Assembly (NCBI GenBank): GCA_020633195.1
Contig: JACKEC010000020.1
Location: 186,001 to 250,000, forward strand
Direction: 5' to 3'
Length of the DNA: 64,000 nucleotides
Source of the DNA: Sandaracinaceae bacterium
GTDB taxonomy: Bacteria; Myxococcota_A; Polyangia; Polyangiales; Sandaracinaceae
The notes beneath the pieces are model-generated. The model did no database searches. It was not told where the DNA came from and was given only the letters and a program-made list of their open reading frames with translations. Shown here in pieces: positions 41,826 through 51,659 of this stretch. The position numbers and the translations under genes were made by a program. Position 1 is the stretch's first letter. Each line of letters starts with the position of its first letter.

Positions 41826-42761
41826 ATGCGCGCCGTCCACGAGCCGGCCTACGTCCAGCTCTACGAGAGCGGAGAGCTCGCGCGTCGGGTCGACGAGGCC
41901 GTGGCGGTGCTCGCGCGCTGCACGGTCTGCCCGCGGGACTGCGCGGTGAACCGGCTCGAGGACGAGGCGAAGGTCTGCCGCGTGGGGCGGTGGGCGAAGG
42001 TGGCGTCGTTCTTCCCGCACTTCGGGGAGGAGGACTGCCTGCGCGGCGTCCGCGGCTCGGGCACGATCTTCTTCAGCTGGTGCAACTTGAAGTGCGTGTT
42101 CTGCCAGAACTGGGACACGTCGAACGAGGGCGCGGGGCGCGAGGTCCGGCCCGAGGCGCTCGCCTCGATGATGCTCGAGCTGCAGCGTCAGGGCTGTCAC
42201 AACATCAACTTCGTCAGCCCCGAGCACGTCGTCCCGCAGATGCTCGAGGGGCTCCTCCTCGCGGTCGAGCGCGGCCTCCGCCTCCCGATCGTCTACAACA
42301 CGAGCGCGTACGACTCGTTGCACTCCCTCTCGCTGCTCGACGGCGTCGTCGACATCTACATGCCCGACCTCAAGACGCTCTCGGCCGAGACCTCCGCGCG
42401 GCTCCTCAAGGCCAAGGACTACCCGGAGGTCGCGACCGCCGCGATCCGCGAGATGCACCGGCAGGTCGGTGAGCTCGCCCTCGACGACGACGGCCTCGCG
42501 CGCCGCGGGCTCCTCGTGCGCCACCTCGTGATGCCCGAGCTCGTCCACGAGAGCGAGGCCGTCCTGCGCTGGCTCGCCGACGAGATCTCACCGCGCACGT
42601 GGGTGAACGTCATGGATCAGTACTACCCGGCCGGCCTCGTGCGGCAGCGACCGGAGAAGTACCCGTCGCTCTCGCGACGCCTGCGCACGCACGAGCACCT
42701 CCTCGCGCTGCGCCACGCCCACGACGCCGGGCTCATCCGCATCGACCGTCGCCGCAGCTAG
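41826..42761 (+). CDS. PflX-like radical SAM protein
   Basis: 311 residues of the COG1313 group. The [4Fe-4S] cluster motif is CNLKCVFC in FSWCNLKCVFCQNWDTS, preceded by an accessory cysteine cluster CTVCPRDCAVNR and a later VCRVG. NTSAYDS and DIYMPDLK follow as in pyruvate formate-lyase activating enzyme homologues, but no pfl gene lies nearby. Its substrate is unknown; members modify or activate an unidentified partner. It stands alone on the plus strand and is convergent with mmsA, 9 bases apart. Confidence 0.88.
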   Translation: MRAVHEPAYVQLYESGELARRVDEAVAVLARCTVCPRDCAVNRLEDEAKVCRVGRWAKVASFFPHFGEEDCLRGVRGSGTIFFSWCNLKCVFCQNWDTSNEGAGREVRPEALASMMLELQRQGCHNINFVSPEHVVPQMLEGLLLAVERGLRLPIVYNTSAYDSLHSLSLLDGVVDIYMPDLKTLSAETSARLLKAKDYPEVATAAIREMHRQVGELALDDDGLARRGLLVRHLVMPELVHESEAVLRWLADEISPRTWVNVMDQYYPAGLVRQRPEKYPSLSRRLRTHEHLLALRHAHDAGLIRIDRRRS

Positions 42762-42770
42762 GACGCTGGG

Positions 42771-44255
<1,485 letters not shown>

Positions 44256-44338
44256 GATCACACCCCGTCTCTTCGAAAACGAAGCTCTCTGGATGTCACG
44301 TGGGAGCCGTCGAGTCCACCCGAGGCCGCCGGAGCACG

Positions 44339-45289
44339 TCAGTCCTCGTCGTCGCTGGGCCGCGCCGGTCGGTCCGACTCCAAGCCGGTCCCGCAGGTCG
44401 CGCCGGCCTCCGAGAGCCGCGCTTCGGTGTAGCAGATGCGGTACGCCGTCTCCGTGTCGGGCTCGCGGCTGCCGATCCAGATCCTGTAGACCCCTTCGGG
44501 CCACGCGTCCTGATCGACGAAGGCATTGCCCTGCTCCGGCGACGAGCAGAGGTAGCGCCCGCCGGGCGTGCGCACGACCACCGTCGCGGCGCCTGGCGCG
44601 CCGCCGAGCTGGACGCGCAGGTAGTCGAACTCGTCGCGCAGCTCGAGCACGTGGCTCGGCTGCGCGGTCACGAAGCCGAGGCAGGTCGCCCCGAGCAGGC
44701 GCACGTCGACGGAGCCACCCGTGGTCGCCTCGTCCTGGATCGGGTCGGGGAGGAAGCCGCGGCGGATGCGGCGATCGCGGTGCACGCCCTCGGGCGCCTC
44801 GACCGCGAGGCCGACGTCGAGGCTGGTGGTCGTGGTCGCGCTGCGATCCTCGCCTGGCCCGACGCTCCGGAACTCGGTGATCTGTAGCTCGTAGCCGACG
44901 TGAACGGCGTGCGTCGGAGCCCCCACCCAGACCTCGTAGCGGCCGGGCGCGTAGCGCCCCTCCTGCAGCGCCGCCGCGTCGCCCTGCGCCGAGGAGCAGC
45001 GCCAGCCGCCATCCGGCGAGCGCACCGCGAGGGTCACGTCGGCGGCCGCGATCAGGAACAGCCGCAGGAACTCGAACCCCGTGCGCAGCTCCAGCACCTG
45101 GTCGGGCTCGGTGCCCGCGAAGCCCCGGCACGACGGCGCGCGCGTGTGCAGGGCGACGGTGCTCACGGTGCGGCCGCTGACCCGCGCCGGATCGGGGGTG
45201 AACCCCGCCTCGAGGACGATCGGTTCCGACTGGGCCGAGGCCACCACCGGGGTGGACGCGAGGACGAGGACGAGGAGCGCGGAGCGCAC
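44339..45289 (-). CDS. Secreted protein with two internal repeats
   Basis: 316 residues from GTG 45289. A signal peptide (LVLVLASTPVVASAQS) precedes two related domains, each about 110 residues: residues 20-130 and 170-285. Both carry GFAG/VLELR, a LRLFLI or LRVQLG strand, RSPDGG or RTPGG, WRCSSAQ or YLCSSPEQ, and YEVWVGAP or YRIWIGSRE. The cysteine pair in each repeat and the beta-strand pattern suggest a disulfide-bonded beta sandwich. Family unknown to me. It is transcribed leftward after the membrane protein at 45299, 9 bases apart, and the TAGAGT box is six bases before its GTG. Confidence 0.75.
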   Translation of the reverse strand: MRSALLVLVLASTPVVASAQSEPIVLEAGFTPDPARVSGRTVSTVALHTRAPSCRGFAGTEPDQVLELRTGFEFLRLFLIAAADVTLAVRSPDGGWRCSSAQGDAAALQEGRYAPGRYEVWVGAPTHAVHVGYELQITEFRSVGPGEDRSATTTTSLDVGLAVEAPEGVHRDRRIRRGFLPDPIQDEATTGGSVDVRLLGATCLGFVTAQPSHVLELRDEFDYLRVQLGGAPGAATVVVRTPGGRYLCSSPEQGNAFVDQDAWPEGVYRIWIGSREPDTETAYRICYTEARLSEAGATCGTGLESDRPARPSDDED

Positions 45290-45295
45290 GAGCGG

Positions 45296-45301
45296 ACTCT
45301 A
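45296..45301 (-). promoter_or_regulatory. Candidate -10 box of two-repeat secreted protein gene
   Basis: On the minus strand TAGAGT lies six bases before GTG 45289, inside the short gap after the membrane protein gene, so the two may not form one operon. Confidence 0.4.
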
Positions 45302-46171
45302 TCGCGCTCGCCGTTCCGGGGCTCGCTTCGCGAGGCCGAGCATCCACCCGCAGGGGATCATCGTCACGACGTACGACGGGAGGTTGATCTGGAGGACGTT
45401 GAACCCCGCGCCGTGGACGAGGCTCAACCCGGAGTCGACGACGAACCACACCGTCATCGAGGACGCCACCGCCCACGGGACCCACCGCTGGCCGGGCGCG
45501 CGCCAGAGCATGACCGCGAGCGCGACGAACTGACCCGCGATGGTCGCGCCGATGAGCCCGTAGACGAAGCGCTGCCACTCGACCCAGTCGCCGGCGGCGC
45601 CGTCGAAGAAGACCTCGGCCGTCGCGAGGTCGTAGAAGTGGAAGAGCGGCGAGCGGATGGCGAACGCCGACGCGACGCCGGCGCCGATCGACATCACGCA
45701 GACCCCCAGCAACGCCCGCGCGCTCGTCGAGCTCGCCCGCTCTCGCTCGGTCGCCACGGTGGAGGGCCACATCGCCAGCGCCAGGCCCGTCACGAGCACG
45801 AGCGGCATCGCGTCGATGAGCCCGATGTTGACGGCCGCGTCCGACAGCACGCTCGCGGTGGCGTCGATCGCGAACCACGTGAGGTGCGCGGCGAGGAGCG
45901 CGACGAGCCCCCACCGCTCGCGGCGCCGCAGCGGCTCGTGCACGAGCCAGGCGCAGGCGACCCACTTGCCCGCGATCGAGGCGCCGAGGATTCCGTCCGT
46001 GAAGTCGGCGTACGGCGCCAGCTCCGCGGGGAACGCGGTGCCCCACATCGACTGCGCCACGGCCTCTCGCCAGATCCCGAACACGGCGCCGCCCGCGAAG
46101 GCGAGCGTCAGCCCGACCATCACGAACATGCCGCACGCCAGCCCCAGCGCCCTCCGGAGTCGCTCGTACAT
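45299..46171 (-). CDS. Membrane protein with internal duplication
   Basis: 290 residues with about eight membrane helices in two similar halves. Each half has GASIAGKWVA or GATIAGQFVA, a LVHEPLRRRERWGLVA or LWRAPGQRWVPWAVA turn, and HLTWFAIDATAS or MTVWFVVDSGLS, then a VLQINLPSYVVTM or IGLIDAMPLVLVT end. This suggests a 4+4 duplicated pore or transporter, but I recognise no family. It lies immediately upstream of the two-repeat secreted protein gene on the same strand. Start at ATG 46171. Confidence 0.75.
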   Translation of the reverse strand: MYERLRRALGLACGMFVMVGLTLAFAGGAVFGIWREAVAQSMWGTAFPAELAPYADFTDGILGASIAGKWVACAWLVHEPLRRRERWGLVALLAAHLTWFAIDATASVLSDAAVNIGLIDAMPLVLVTGLALAMWPSTVATERERASSTSARALLGVCVMSIGAGVASAFAIRSPLFHFYDLATAEVFFDGAAGDWVEWQRFVYGLIGATIAGQFVALAVMLWRAPGQRWVPWAVASSMTVWFVVDSGLSLVHGAGFNVLQINLPSYVVTMIPCGWMLGLAKRAPERRAR

Positions 46172-46229
46172 CCCCTCCGGGGGGATTGAGGTCGGCGCGA
46201 CGAGAGGTCAATCCGACGCCCGACGGAGT

Positions 46230-46235
46230 TAGCGT
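46230..46235 (+). promoter_or_regulatory. Candidate -10 box of first DUF1517 gene
   Basis: TAGCGT lies seven bases before ATG 46243. Same hexamer as before the C1 protease gene. Confidence 0.4.
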
Positions 46236-46242
46236 CGCCACC

Positions 46243-47286
46243 ATGATCCGCCGGTGCCTCGTCGCCTGGTGCCTCGTCGGGTGGTTGGCGACCCCCGCGT
46301 TCGCGCAAGACACGGGCGGAAGCTTCGGGGGCGGCGACTGGGGCAGCGGGAGCTCCGACGACGACAGCTCCGACTACGGCAGCAGCAGCTCCGACTACGG
46401 CAGCAGCTCCGACGACGACGACGACGACAGCTCCGACTACGGCGGCAGCTCCGACGACCTGGGCGGAGGTGGAGGAGACGACGCTTGGACGTGTCCCGTC
46501 ATGGGCGTCCTGTTCTTCGGCTTCATGTTTCTCGTCCTTCGGTCGAGCGACAGAGAGCGTCGCCGAAGCCTCGACCAGGCGGCCCGTGCCTGGAACGGGG
46601 TCGACGTCGCCGCGCTTCGGCTGGGCCTCGACTGGCGCGCGCGCAAGCACGTGCAGGATCGCCTCGAGGAGCTCGCGAGCTCGGGGGACACGACGACAAA
46701 GGCCGGTCGGGCGCGGCTCCTCCGCGAGACCGTCGCGCTCCTCGAGGGCGCCCGGATCGCGTGGCTCTACACCGACGTCGTGAACCACCAGCCGATGAAC
46801 CAGGCGCAGGCGCAGGGGATCTTCCAGCAGCTCGCGGTCGACGCCCGCGCCCGGTTCGAGCTCGAGCTCGTCCGCGTCGCCGACGGCCGCGCGACCCGGA
46901 GGTCACCCCGCATCGGGCAGCGCGCGCGCCCCGAGGAGGGCCCCGGGGTCGTCGTGATCACCCTCGTCGTCGCCGCCCGCCGCGAGCTCCTCGACGTGAT
47001 CGAGGAACGCGACGCGCACCAGGTCCAGCGCCTCCTCGGGGATCTGCGCGCGGTGACGGAGGGGGATCTGATCGCCCTCGAGGTGATCTGGTCACCCGCC
47101 GCCGAGGACGACCGCATGAGCACCGCGGAGCTCGAGGCCAGGTACCCCGAGCTGGCGCGCTTCGAAGAGCGGACGATCGGCGGCCGCGTGTTCTGTCACT
47201 ACTGCCTCGGGCCCTTCGCCGACGAGCTCCCCAAGTGCCCGCACTGCGGGGCGCCGCACGCGCGGGGCGAGACGGTCACGCTCTGA
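46243..47286 (+). CDS. DUF1517-family secreted membrane protein, copy 1
   Basis: 347 residues. Signal peptide (CLVAWCLVGWLATPAFA) followed by a Ser/Asp/Gly/Tyr-rich low-complexity stretch of about 70 residues, a membrane helix near 88-103, and the DUF1517 domain (about 120-310): WNGVDVAALRLGLDWRARK, VNHQPMNQAQAQG, VVITLVVAARRE, ALEVIWSPAAEDDRMSTAEL. A C-terminal zinc ribbon is CHYC-x9-CPHC. Related cyanobacterial and plant proteins are membrane-bound with unknown role. A tandem paralogue follows 13 bases downstream. Confidence 0.85.
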   Translation: MIRRCLVAWCLVGWLATPAFAQDTGGSFGGGDWGSGSSDDDSSDYGSSSSDYGSSSDDDDDDSSDYGGSSDDLGGGGGDDAWTCPVMGVLFFGFMFLVLRSSDRERRRSLDQAARAWNGVDVAALRLGLDWRARKHVQDRLEELASSGDTTTKAGRARLLRETVALLEGARIAWLYTDVVNHQPMNQAQAQGIFQQLAVDARARFELELVRVADGRATRRSPRIGQRARPEEGPGVVVITLVVAARRELLDVIEERDAHQVQRLLGDLRAVTEGDLIALEVIWSPAAEDDRMSTAELEARYPELARFEERTIGGRVFCHYCLGPFADELPKCPHCGAPHARGETVTL

Positions 47287-47299
47287 CGGGGAGGCGAGG

Positions 47300-48388
47300 A
47301 TGGAGCTACTCTCCGCGTCCATGATCCAGAGGTGCTTCCTCGCGCTGTGCCTTCTCGGGTGTCTCGTCGCCCCCGCGGCCGCGCAGGACACGGGCGGCAG
47401 CTTCGGCGGCGGCGACTGGGGCGGCGGCGGCTCCGACTTCGGCGGCGGCTCCGACTTCGGTGGCGGCGGCTCCGACTTCGGCGGCGGCGGCTCCGACTGG
47501 AGCAGCGGCGGCTCGGATTGGAGCAGCTCCGGGGGCGGGGGCGGTGGCGGGGCGCCGGACGCCGCGATCGTGATCTTCCTGCTGGTCGGGGCCGTGGTGG
47601 TGTTCGTGCTGGTGGTCGGCGCGGAGACGCGCAAGCGCGACCGGGCCTCGGGCGATCACCCGTACTACCTCCCGTCGAGCGCGTCCCGCGTGTGGAACGG
47701 CGTCGACATCACCGCGCTCCGCCTCGGCCTCGACTGGCGGGCGCGCAAGCTGGTGCAAGGTCGCTTGCAAGAGCTCGCGCGGTCCGGGGACACCGCGAGC
47801 AAGGCGGGGCGCCTCCGGCTCCTTCGCGCGACGCTCGGGCTGCTCGAGCAGGTGCGCCTCGCCTGGCTCTACGCCGACGTCGTCAACCACCAGCCCATGA
47901 ACCAAGCCCAAGCGCAGGGGCTCTTCCAGGGCCTCGCCGTCGACGCGCGGGCGCGCTTCACGCGCGAGGTCGTCCGCGCCGCCGACGGCCACCTCACCGA
48001 GACCGACCCGGGCGCGCTCCGGGCGCGCCCCGACGAGGGCCCCGGCGCGGTCGTGATCACCCTGATCGTGGCGGCGCGAGGCGAGCTCCTCGACGTGCAC
48101 CGAGAGAGCGACGCCGGCCAGGTGCAGCGCCTCCTCGACAACCTCCGCGCCGTGACCGAGCCGCAGCTGATCGCGCTCGAGGTGATCTGGTCCCCCGCCG
48201 CCGAGGACGATCGCATGAGCACCGCGGAGCTCGAGGGGCGCTACCCGGAGATGACGCGCTTCGAGGAGCGCACCATCGGCGGCCGCGTCTTCTGCAGCTA
48301 CTGCGGGGGCCCGTTCGCGGACGAGCTCGCCGAGTGCCCCCACTGCGGCGCGCCGCACGAGCGCTCCGAAGAGGTCACGCCCGGATGA
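47300..48388 (+). CDS. DUF1517-family secreted membrane protein, copy 2
   Basis: 362 residues, clearly a paralogue of the gene before it: WNGVDITALRLGLDWRARK, VNHQPMNQAQAQGLFQ, VVITLIVAARGE and ALEVIWSPAAEDDRMSTAEL are nearly the same, as is the zinc ribbon CSYC-x9-CPHC. The linker differs: GSDFGGG and GSDWSS repeats instead of the Ser/Asp-rich stretch. ATG 47300 has a GGGAGG ribosome-binding site; the in-frame ATG 47321 aligns with the start of copy 1 but has none. Its 3' end overlaps the convergent feruloyl-CoA synthetase-like gene by 14 bases. Confidence 0.85.
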   Translation: MELLSASMIQRCFLALCLLGCLVAPAAAQDTGGSFGGGDWGGGGSDFGGGSDFGGGGSDFGGGGSDWSSGGSDWSSSGGGGGGGAPDAAIVIFLLVGAVVVFVLVVGAETRKRDRASGDHPYYLPSSASRVWNGVDITALRLGLDWRARKLVQGRLQELARSGDTASKAGRLRLLRATLGLLEQVRLAWLYADVVNHQPMNQAQAQGLFQGLAVDARARFTREVVRAADGHLTETDPGALRARPDEGPGAVVITLIVAARGELLDVHRESDAGQVQRLLDNLRAVTEPQLIALEVIWSPAAEDDRMSTAELEGRYPEMTRFEERTIGGRVFCSYCGGPFADELAECPHCGAPHERSEEVTPG

Positions 48389-50150
48389 CGTCGTCGGCGT
48401 CGTCGGCGTAGAGCCGCTCGACGAGCTCCGCGCGGCGCTCGAGCACGCGCCGCTGGTTCACGTAGCCCTTGTCGGTGATCTCGCCGGCGTCGATCGACGG
48501 CGGATCGTCGAGCACGAGCGCGCGGGTGACCCGCTGGCTCGAGCCGCTCGCCCCCGCGTTGTGGGCGCGCAGCCCGGCCGCGATCACCGCCCGCGGATCG
48601 TCGGCGCGCTCCCACTCGATCGGGTTCGGGAAGACGAGCAGGCCGACCTCGTCGCGGTCGTGCCCGGTGACGACCGCGTCCTGCACGACCGGCGCGCACG
48701 CCGCGATCGCCTCCACGCGCAGGGTCCCCGCGTGCACCCAGGTGCCGGTGCTCAGCTTGAAGCTCTCGCTCACCCGGCCATCGAACACGAGCCCCTTCTC
48801 GGGCGCGTCGGCGTCCTCGAACCGCCCCGCGTCGCCGATGAGGTAGAAGCCCTCCGCGTCGAACGCCTCCGCGGTGAGGTCGTCCCGGCGCAGGTAGCCG
48901 GGCGTCACGTTCGGCCCGCGCACGCGCATCTCGAGCTTGCCCGCGTTGGGCACGAGCTTGATCTCCACGCCCGGCGCGGGGAGCCCGATCACCCCGGCGC
49001 GCGGGATCGGGAAGTGGACGCTCGTGACGAGCGGGCTCGTCTCCGTCGAGCCCCACGCGCTCACCATCATCACGGGCTCGCCGCGCGCCTTCACGCTCAC
49101 CGCCTCCATGCGCTCCCAGAGGCTCTGCGGCAGCGCCGCGCCCGCGTAGAAGACGAGGTCGAGGTTCTTGAAGAAGCGGGTGCGCAGCGCCTCGTCGTCC
49201 TCGAGGTACGGGAGCAGGACGTCGAACCCGCGCGGCACGTCGAAGTAGAGGGTCGGCGAGACCTCGCGGAGGTTCTCGACCGTCTTGGCGACGAGCGCGG
49301 GCACCGGCTTGCCGTGGTTGATGTGGAGCGTCCCGCCGTGGCGCAGGACCATGTTGAAGTTGTGGTTGGCGCCGAACGTGTGGTTCCACGGGAGCCAGTC
49401 GACGAGCACCGGCGGGCGCGCCTCGAGGAAGGGCCAGCACTGCGCGATCATCTGCTGGTTGCTCGTCAACATCCCGTGCGTATTCAACACGCCCTTGGGC
49501 TCGCCGGTGGAGCCCGAGGTGAAGAGCACCTTGGCCACCGTGTCGGCGGTGACCGACGCGTGCGCGCTGACCACGAGCTCGTCCACGGTCGTGTCGTAGA
49601 GGCCGTGCACGTGGAACATGCCGGGGGCCGGGTTCGCGCCGGCGAGGACCGTCACGCCGTCGAGGGGGAGCTTGGCCAGCGCGGCGGCGTGCGCCGCGGG
49701 GTCGTCGACGAACAGCACCGCGGGCCGCACCAGCTCGAAGATCGCGAGCAGCTTCGCGTGGTCGGTCGACATCCGCGAGTACGCGGGCGACACCGGCACC
49801 GCGGGGACCCCGACGTGCTGCGCCGCGAGCGAGACCATCGCGTGGTCGATCGAGTTCTCGCCGAGGATCATCACGGGGCGCTCGGCGGTCGCGTCGCGGT
49901 CGAGCAGCGCGCCCGCGGTGGCGAGCACGCTGATCCAGGCCTGCGAGTACGAGATCCGCGTGACCTCCCCGGTGGGGCCGCGCTCGGCGAGGAAGGTCGT
50001 GTCGGGTCGCTCCCGCGCCCAGCGCAGGAGCCACTCGGTCACGCGACCGGCGTGGGCGGCGAGCGGGACGGGAGACCGCACGAGCGTCGTCCCGTCGGAT
50101 CGCTCCACGACGTCGACGCGGGCGGGGGCGAGCTCGAGGGGGCGGGCCAT
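48375..50150 (-). CDS. Feruloyl-CoA synthetase-like AMP-dependent ligase
   Basis: 591 residues. ATP-binding loop FTSGSTGEPKG (about 210-220), SAWGSTETSP, and the hinge DGRVSESFKLSTGTWV with the PVSPAYSRMSTDHAKL insertion that marks the feruloyl-CoA synthetase branch of the superfamily. The enzyme should activate a hydroxycinnamate or related aromatic acid with ATP and CoA. The expected partners, enoyl-CoA hydratase and vanillin dehydrogenase, are not nearby, so the true substrate may differ. The TAGGCT box at 50158-50163 lies seven bases before the ATG. Confidence 0.88.
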   Translation of the reverse strand: MARPLELAPARVDVVERSDGTTLVRSPVPLAAHAGRVTEWLLRWARERPDTTFLAERGPTGEVTRISYSQAWISVLATAGALLDRDATAERPVMILGENSIDHAMVSLAAQHVGVPAVPVSPAYSRMSTDHAKLLAIFELVRPAVLFVDDPAAHAAALAKLPLDGVTVLAGANPAPGMFHVHGLYDTTVDELVVSAHASVTADTVAKVLFTSGSTGEPKGVLNTHGMLTSNQQMIAQCWPFLEARPPVLVDWLPWNHTFGANHNFNMVLRHGGTLHINHGKPVPALVAKTVENLREVSPTLYFDVPRGFDVLLPYLEDDEALRTRFFKNLDLVFYAGAALPQSLWERMEAVSVKARGEPVMMVSAWGSTETSPLVTSVHFPIPRAGVIGLPAPGVEIKLVPNAGKLEMRVRGPNVTPGYLRRDDLTAEAFDAEGFYLIGDAGRFEDADAPEKGLVFDGRVSESFKLSTGTWVHAGTLRVEAIAACAPVVQDAVVTGHDRDEVGLLVFPNPIEWERADDPRAVIAAGLRAHNAGASGSSQRVTRALVLDDPPSIDAGEITDKGYVNQRRVLERRAELVERLYADDADDVIRA

Positions 50151-50157
50151 CTCCCCG

Positions 50158-50163
50158 AGCCTA
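50158..50163 (-). promoter_or_regulatory. Candidate -10 box of feruloyl-CoA synthetase-like gene
   Basis: On the minus strand TAGGCT lies seven bases before the ATG at 50150, with CGGGGAG between. The G-rich spacer could also be a weak ribosome-binding site. Confidence 0.4.
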
Positions 50164-50234
50164 CCGCGTCAGCTCCCCTCGCGGAGCCACGCGAGCGCCG
50201 GGTCAGGGATTGGCGGCGGGGCTCGGCGCGGGGT

Positions 50235-50240
50235 TAGGAT
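50235..50240 (+). promoter_or_regulatory. Candidate -10 box of calcium-motif protein gene
   Basis: TAGGAT lies eight bases before GTG 50249. A weak GGGAG in the spacer could be a ribosome-binding site. Confidence 0.35.
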
Positions 50241-50248
50241 CGCCGGGA

Positions 50249-51421
50249 GTGTCCCGATTCCGGCTGCCGTTCGTCCTCCTCGTGCTCCTCGTGACCGCGC
50301 CCGCTCGCGCGCAGGTCGTGGAGAACACCCCCCAGCTCTGCCAGAACGGCCAGGACGACGACGGGGACGGGCTCGCCGACTGCGACGACGACGGCTGCGC
50401 GCAGCTGATCTTCTGCGTGACCCACCGACAGGCGCAGGCCGAGGAGAACACGCAGGCCGAGTGCACCAACGGCGTGGACGACGACGGCGACGCGCTCGTC
50501 GACTGCGACGACGACGGCTGCGAGGCGCAGTGCCGGCAGAGCCTGACCCTCGGGCAGACCGAGGGGCGCAGCATCTACCGGCCGCGCACCGCCGAGGCGC
50601 CGCCGCCGATCACCGAGTACGTCGAGCACGACACGGACGCGAACTACCCGATCGCCTGGGCTTCGCACCCGATGACGCTCCGGCGCGGCATGCTCGTCCC
50701 GCAGCTCGGGATCGAGGCGTTCCAGTACCCGTCGACGGACGCGCTGATCCGCCTCGGCCTCGGCGCGAGCTACGGCATCTTCGACTTCTGGGAGGTCACG
50801 CTGCTGGCCGTCCCGCTCCGCCTCGCGCCCAGCGTCGAGTACGAGAGCCCCGCGATCTCGAGCACCATCCGGCTGTTCGCGATCCCCGAATTCGAGCTCG
50901 GCTTGAGCGTCAACGTGACCATCCCCGTCGCGTCGCCGCGCAGCTCCGTGCGCGAGCCGCTGCCCTTCGCGACGCTGCTCAACCACTCGGAGTTCTTCGA
51001 CGTCGGGACGATCGACGCGGCGCTCCGCGCGCGCATCCACGGCGGCGACGTCCTGCGGATCGATCTGTCGCTGCCGATCGTCTCGATCTTCTTCGTCGAC
51101 AACTTCGCCGGCGACCTCGACCCGATCGTGGACCTGACCTTCAGCGCCGACGTCGGCGTCTCGATCACCGACTACGTGTTCGTCGGCGCGACGAGCGGGC
51201 TGATCTTGCCGGGCCGCAACTACGAGGACCCGATCGTCCCGCTCGCGTTCTTCCTCGGCGCGGTGATCCCGGGCTGGCGGCGCGGCCCGTACATGGACAT
51301 CACGGCGCGCTTCGCCTTCCCGTTCTTCTTCGACGACGCCGCGTTCGGCGACCCCATCGTCACCGAGGTCTGGCAGCTCGGCCTCGACTTCCGCGTCTTC
51401 ACGTTCTTGCTCTCGAGCTGA
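50249..51421 (+). CDS. Secreted protein with two calcium motifs and beta-barrel-like domain
   Basis: 390 residues from GTG 50249. A signal peptide (RLPFVLLVLLVTAPARAQ) precedes two near-identical Cys/Asp motifs of about 25 residues, CQNGQDDDGDGLADCDDDGC and CTNGVDDDGDALVDCDDDGC, the myxobacterial MopE-like calcium-binding pattern. From about residue 125 the chain is rich in aromatic and alternating hydrophobic residues (PQLGIEAFQYP, GLGASYGIFDFWEVTLL, MDITARFAFPFFFDD) and ends in DFRVFTFLLSS, as expected for an outer-membrane beta barrel. It may be a surface porin or transport protein. Its end overlaps the convergent small membrane protein by 23 bases. Confidence 0.82.
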   Translation: MSRFRLPFVLLVLLVTAPARAQVVENTPQLCQNGQDDDGDGLADCDDDGCAQLIFCVTHRQAQAEENTQAECTNGVDDDGDALVDCDDDGCEAQCRQSLTLGQTEGRSIYRPRTAEAPPPITEYVEHDTDANYPIAWASHPMTLRRGMLVPQLGIEAFQYPSTDALIRLGLGASYGIFDFWEVTLLAVPLRLAPSVEYESPAISSTIRLFAIPEFELGLSVNVTIPVASPRSSVREPLPFATLLNHSEFFDVGTIDAALRARIHGGDVLRIDLSLPIVSIFFVDNFAGDLDPIVDLTFSADVGVSITDYVFVGATSGLILPGRNYEDPIVPLAFFLGAVIPGWRRGPYMDITARFAFPFFFDDAAFGDPIVTEVWQLGLDFRVFTFLLSS

Positions 51422-51659
51422 GTGGCGCCACGGCATCGTAGGCGGTCCACGCGACCGCGCCGCAGAACACGAGCACGAAGAGCAGCCGGCACCCGAGGAA
51501 CCCGAGCGCGATCGCGAACGCGGACCCATCGACGGCGCCGCTGGGGGACAGCAGCGCGCCCGCCGCGTTCGTCTCGAGGGCGAGGACCGCGAAGAGGCGA
51601 TCCCCGAGCAGGAGCACGAGGCACGCGGCGAAGCGCAGCGCGACGTGCTTGAGCTTCAC
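51399..51659 (-). CDS. Small membrane protein
   Basis: 86 residues from GTG 51657-51659, whose GTGA overlaps the stop of the gene upstream. Two hydrophobic stretches (VALRFAACLVLLLGDRLFAVLAL and FAIALGFLGCRLLFVLVFCGAVAW) suggest two membrane helices. It ends in a short basic tail. No family is recognised. Translational coupling ties it to the exported protein at 51656-52798. Confidence 0.65.
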   Translation of the reverse strand: MKLKHVALRFAACLVLLLGDRLFAVLALETNAAGALLSPSGAVDGSAFAIALGFLGCRLLFVLVFCGAVAWTAYDAVAPLSSRART

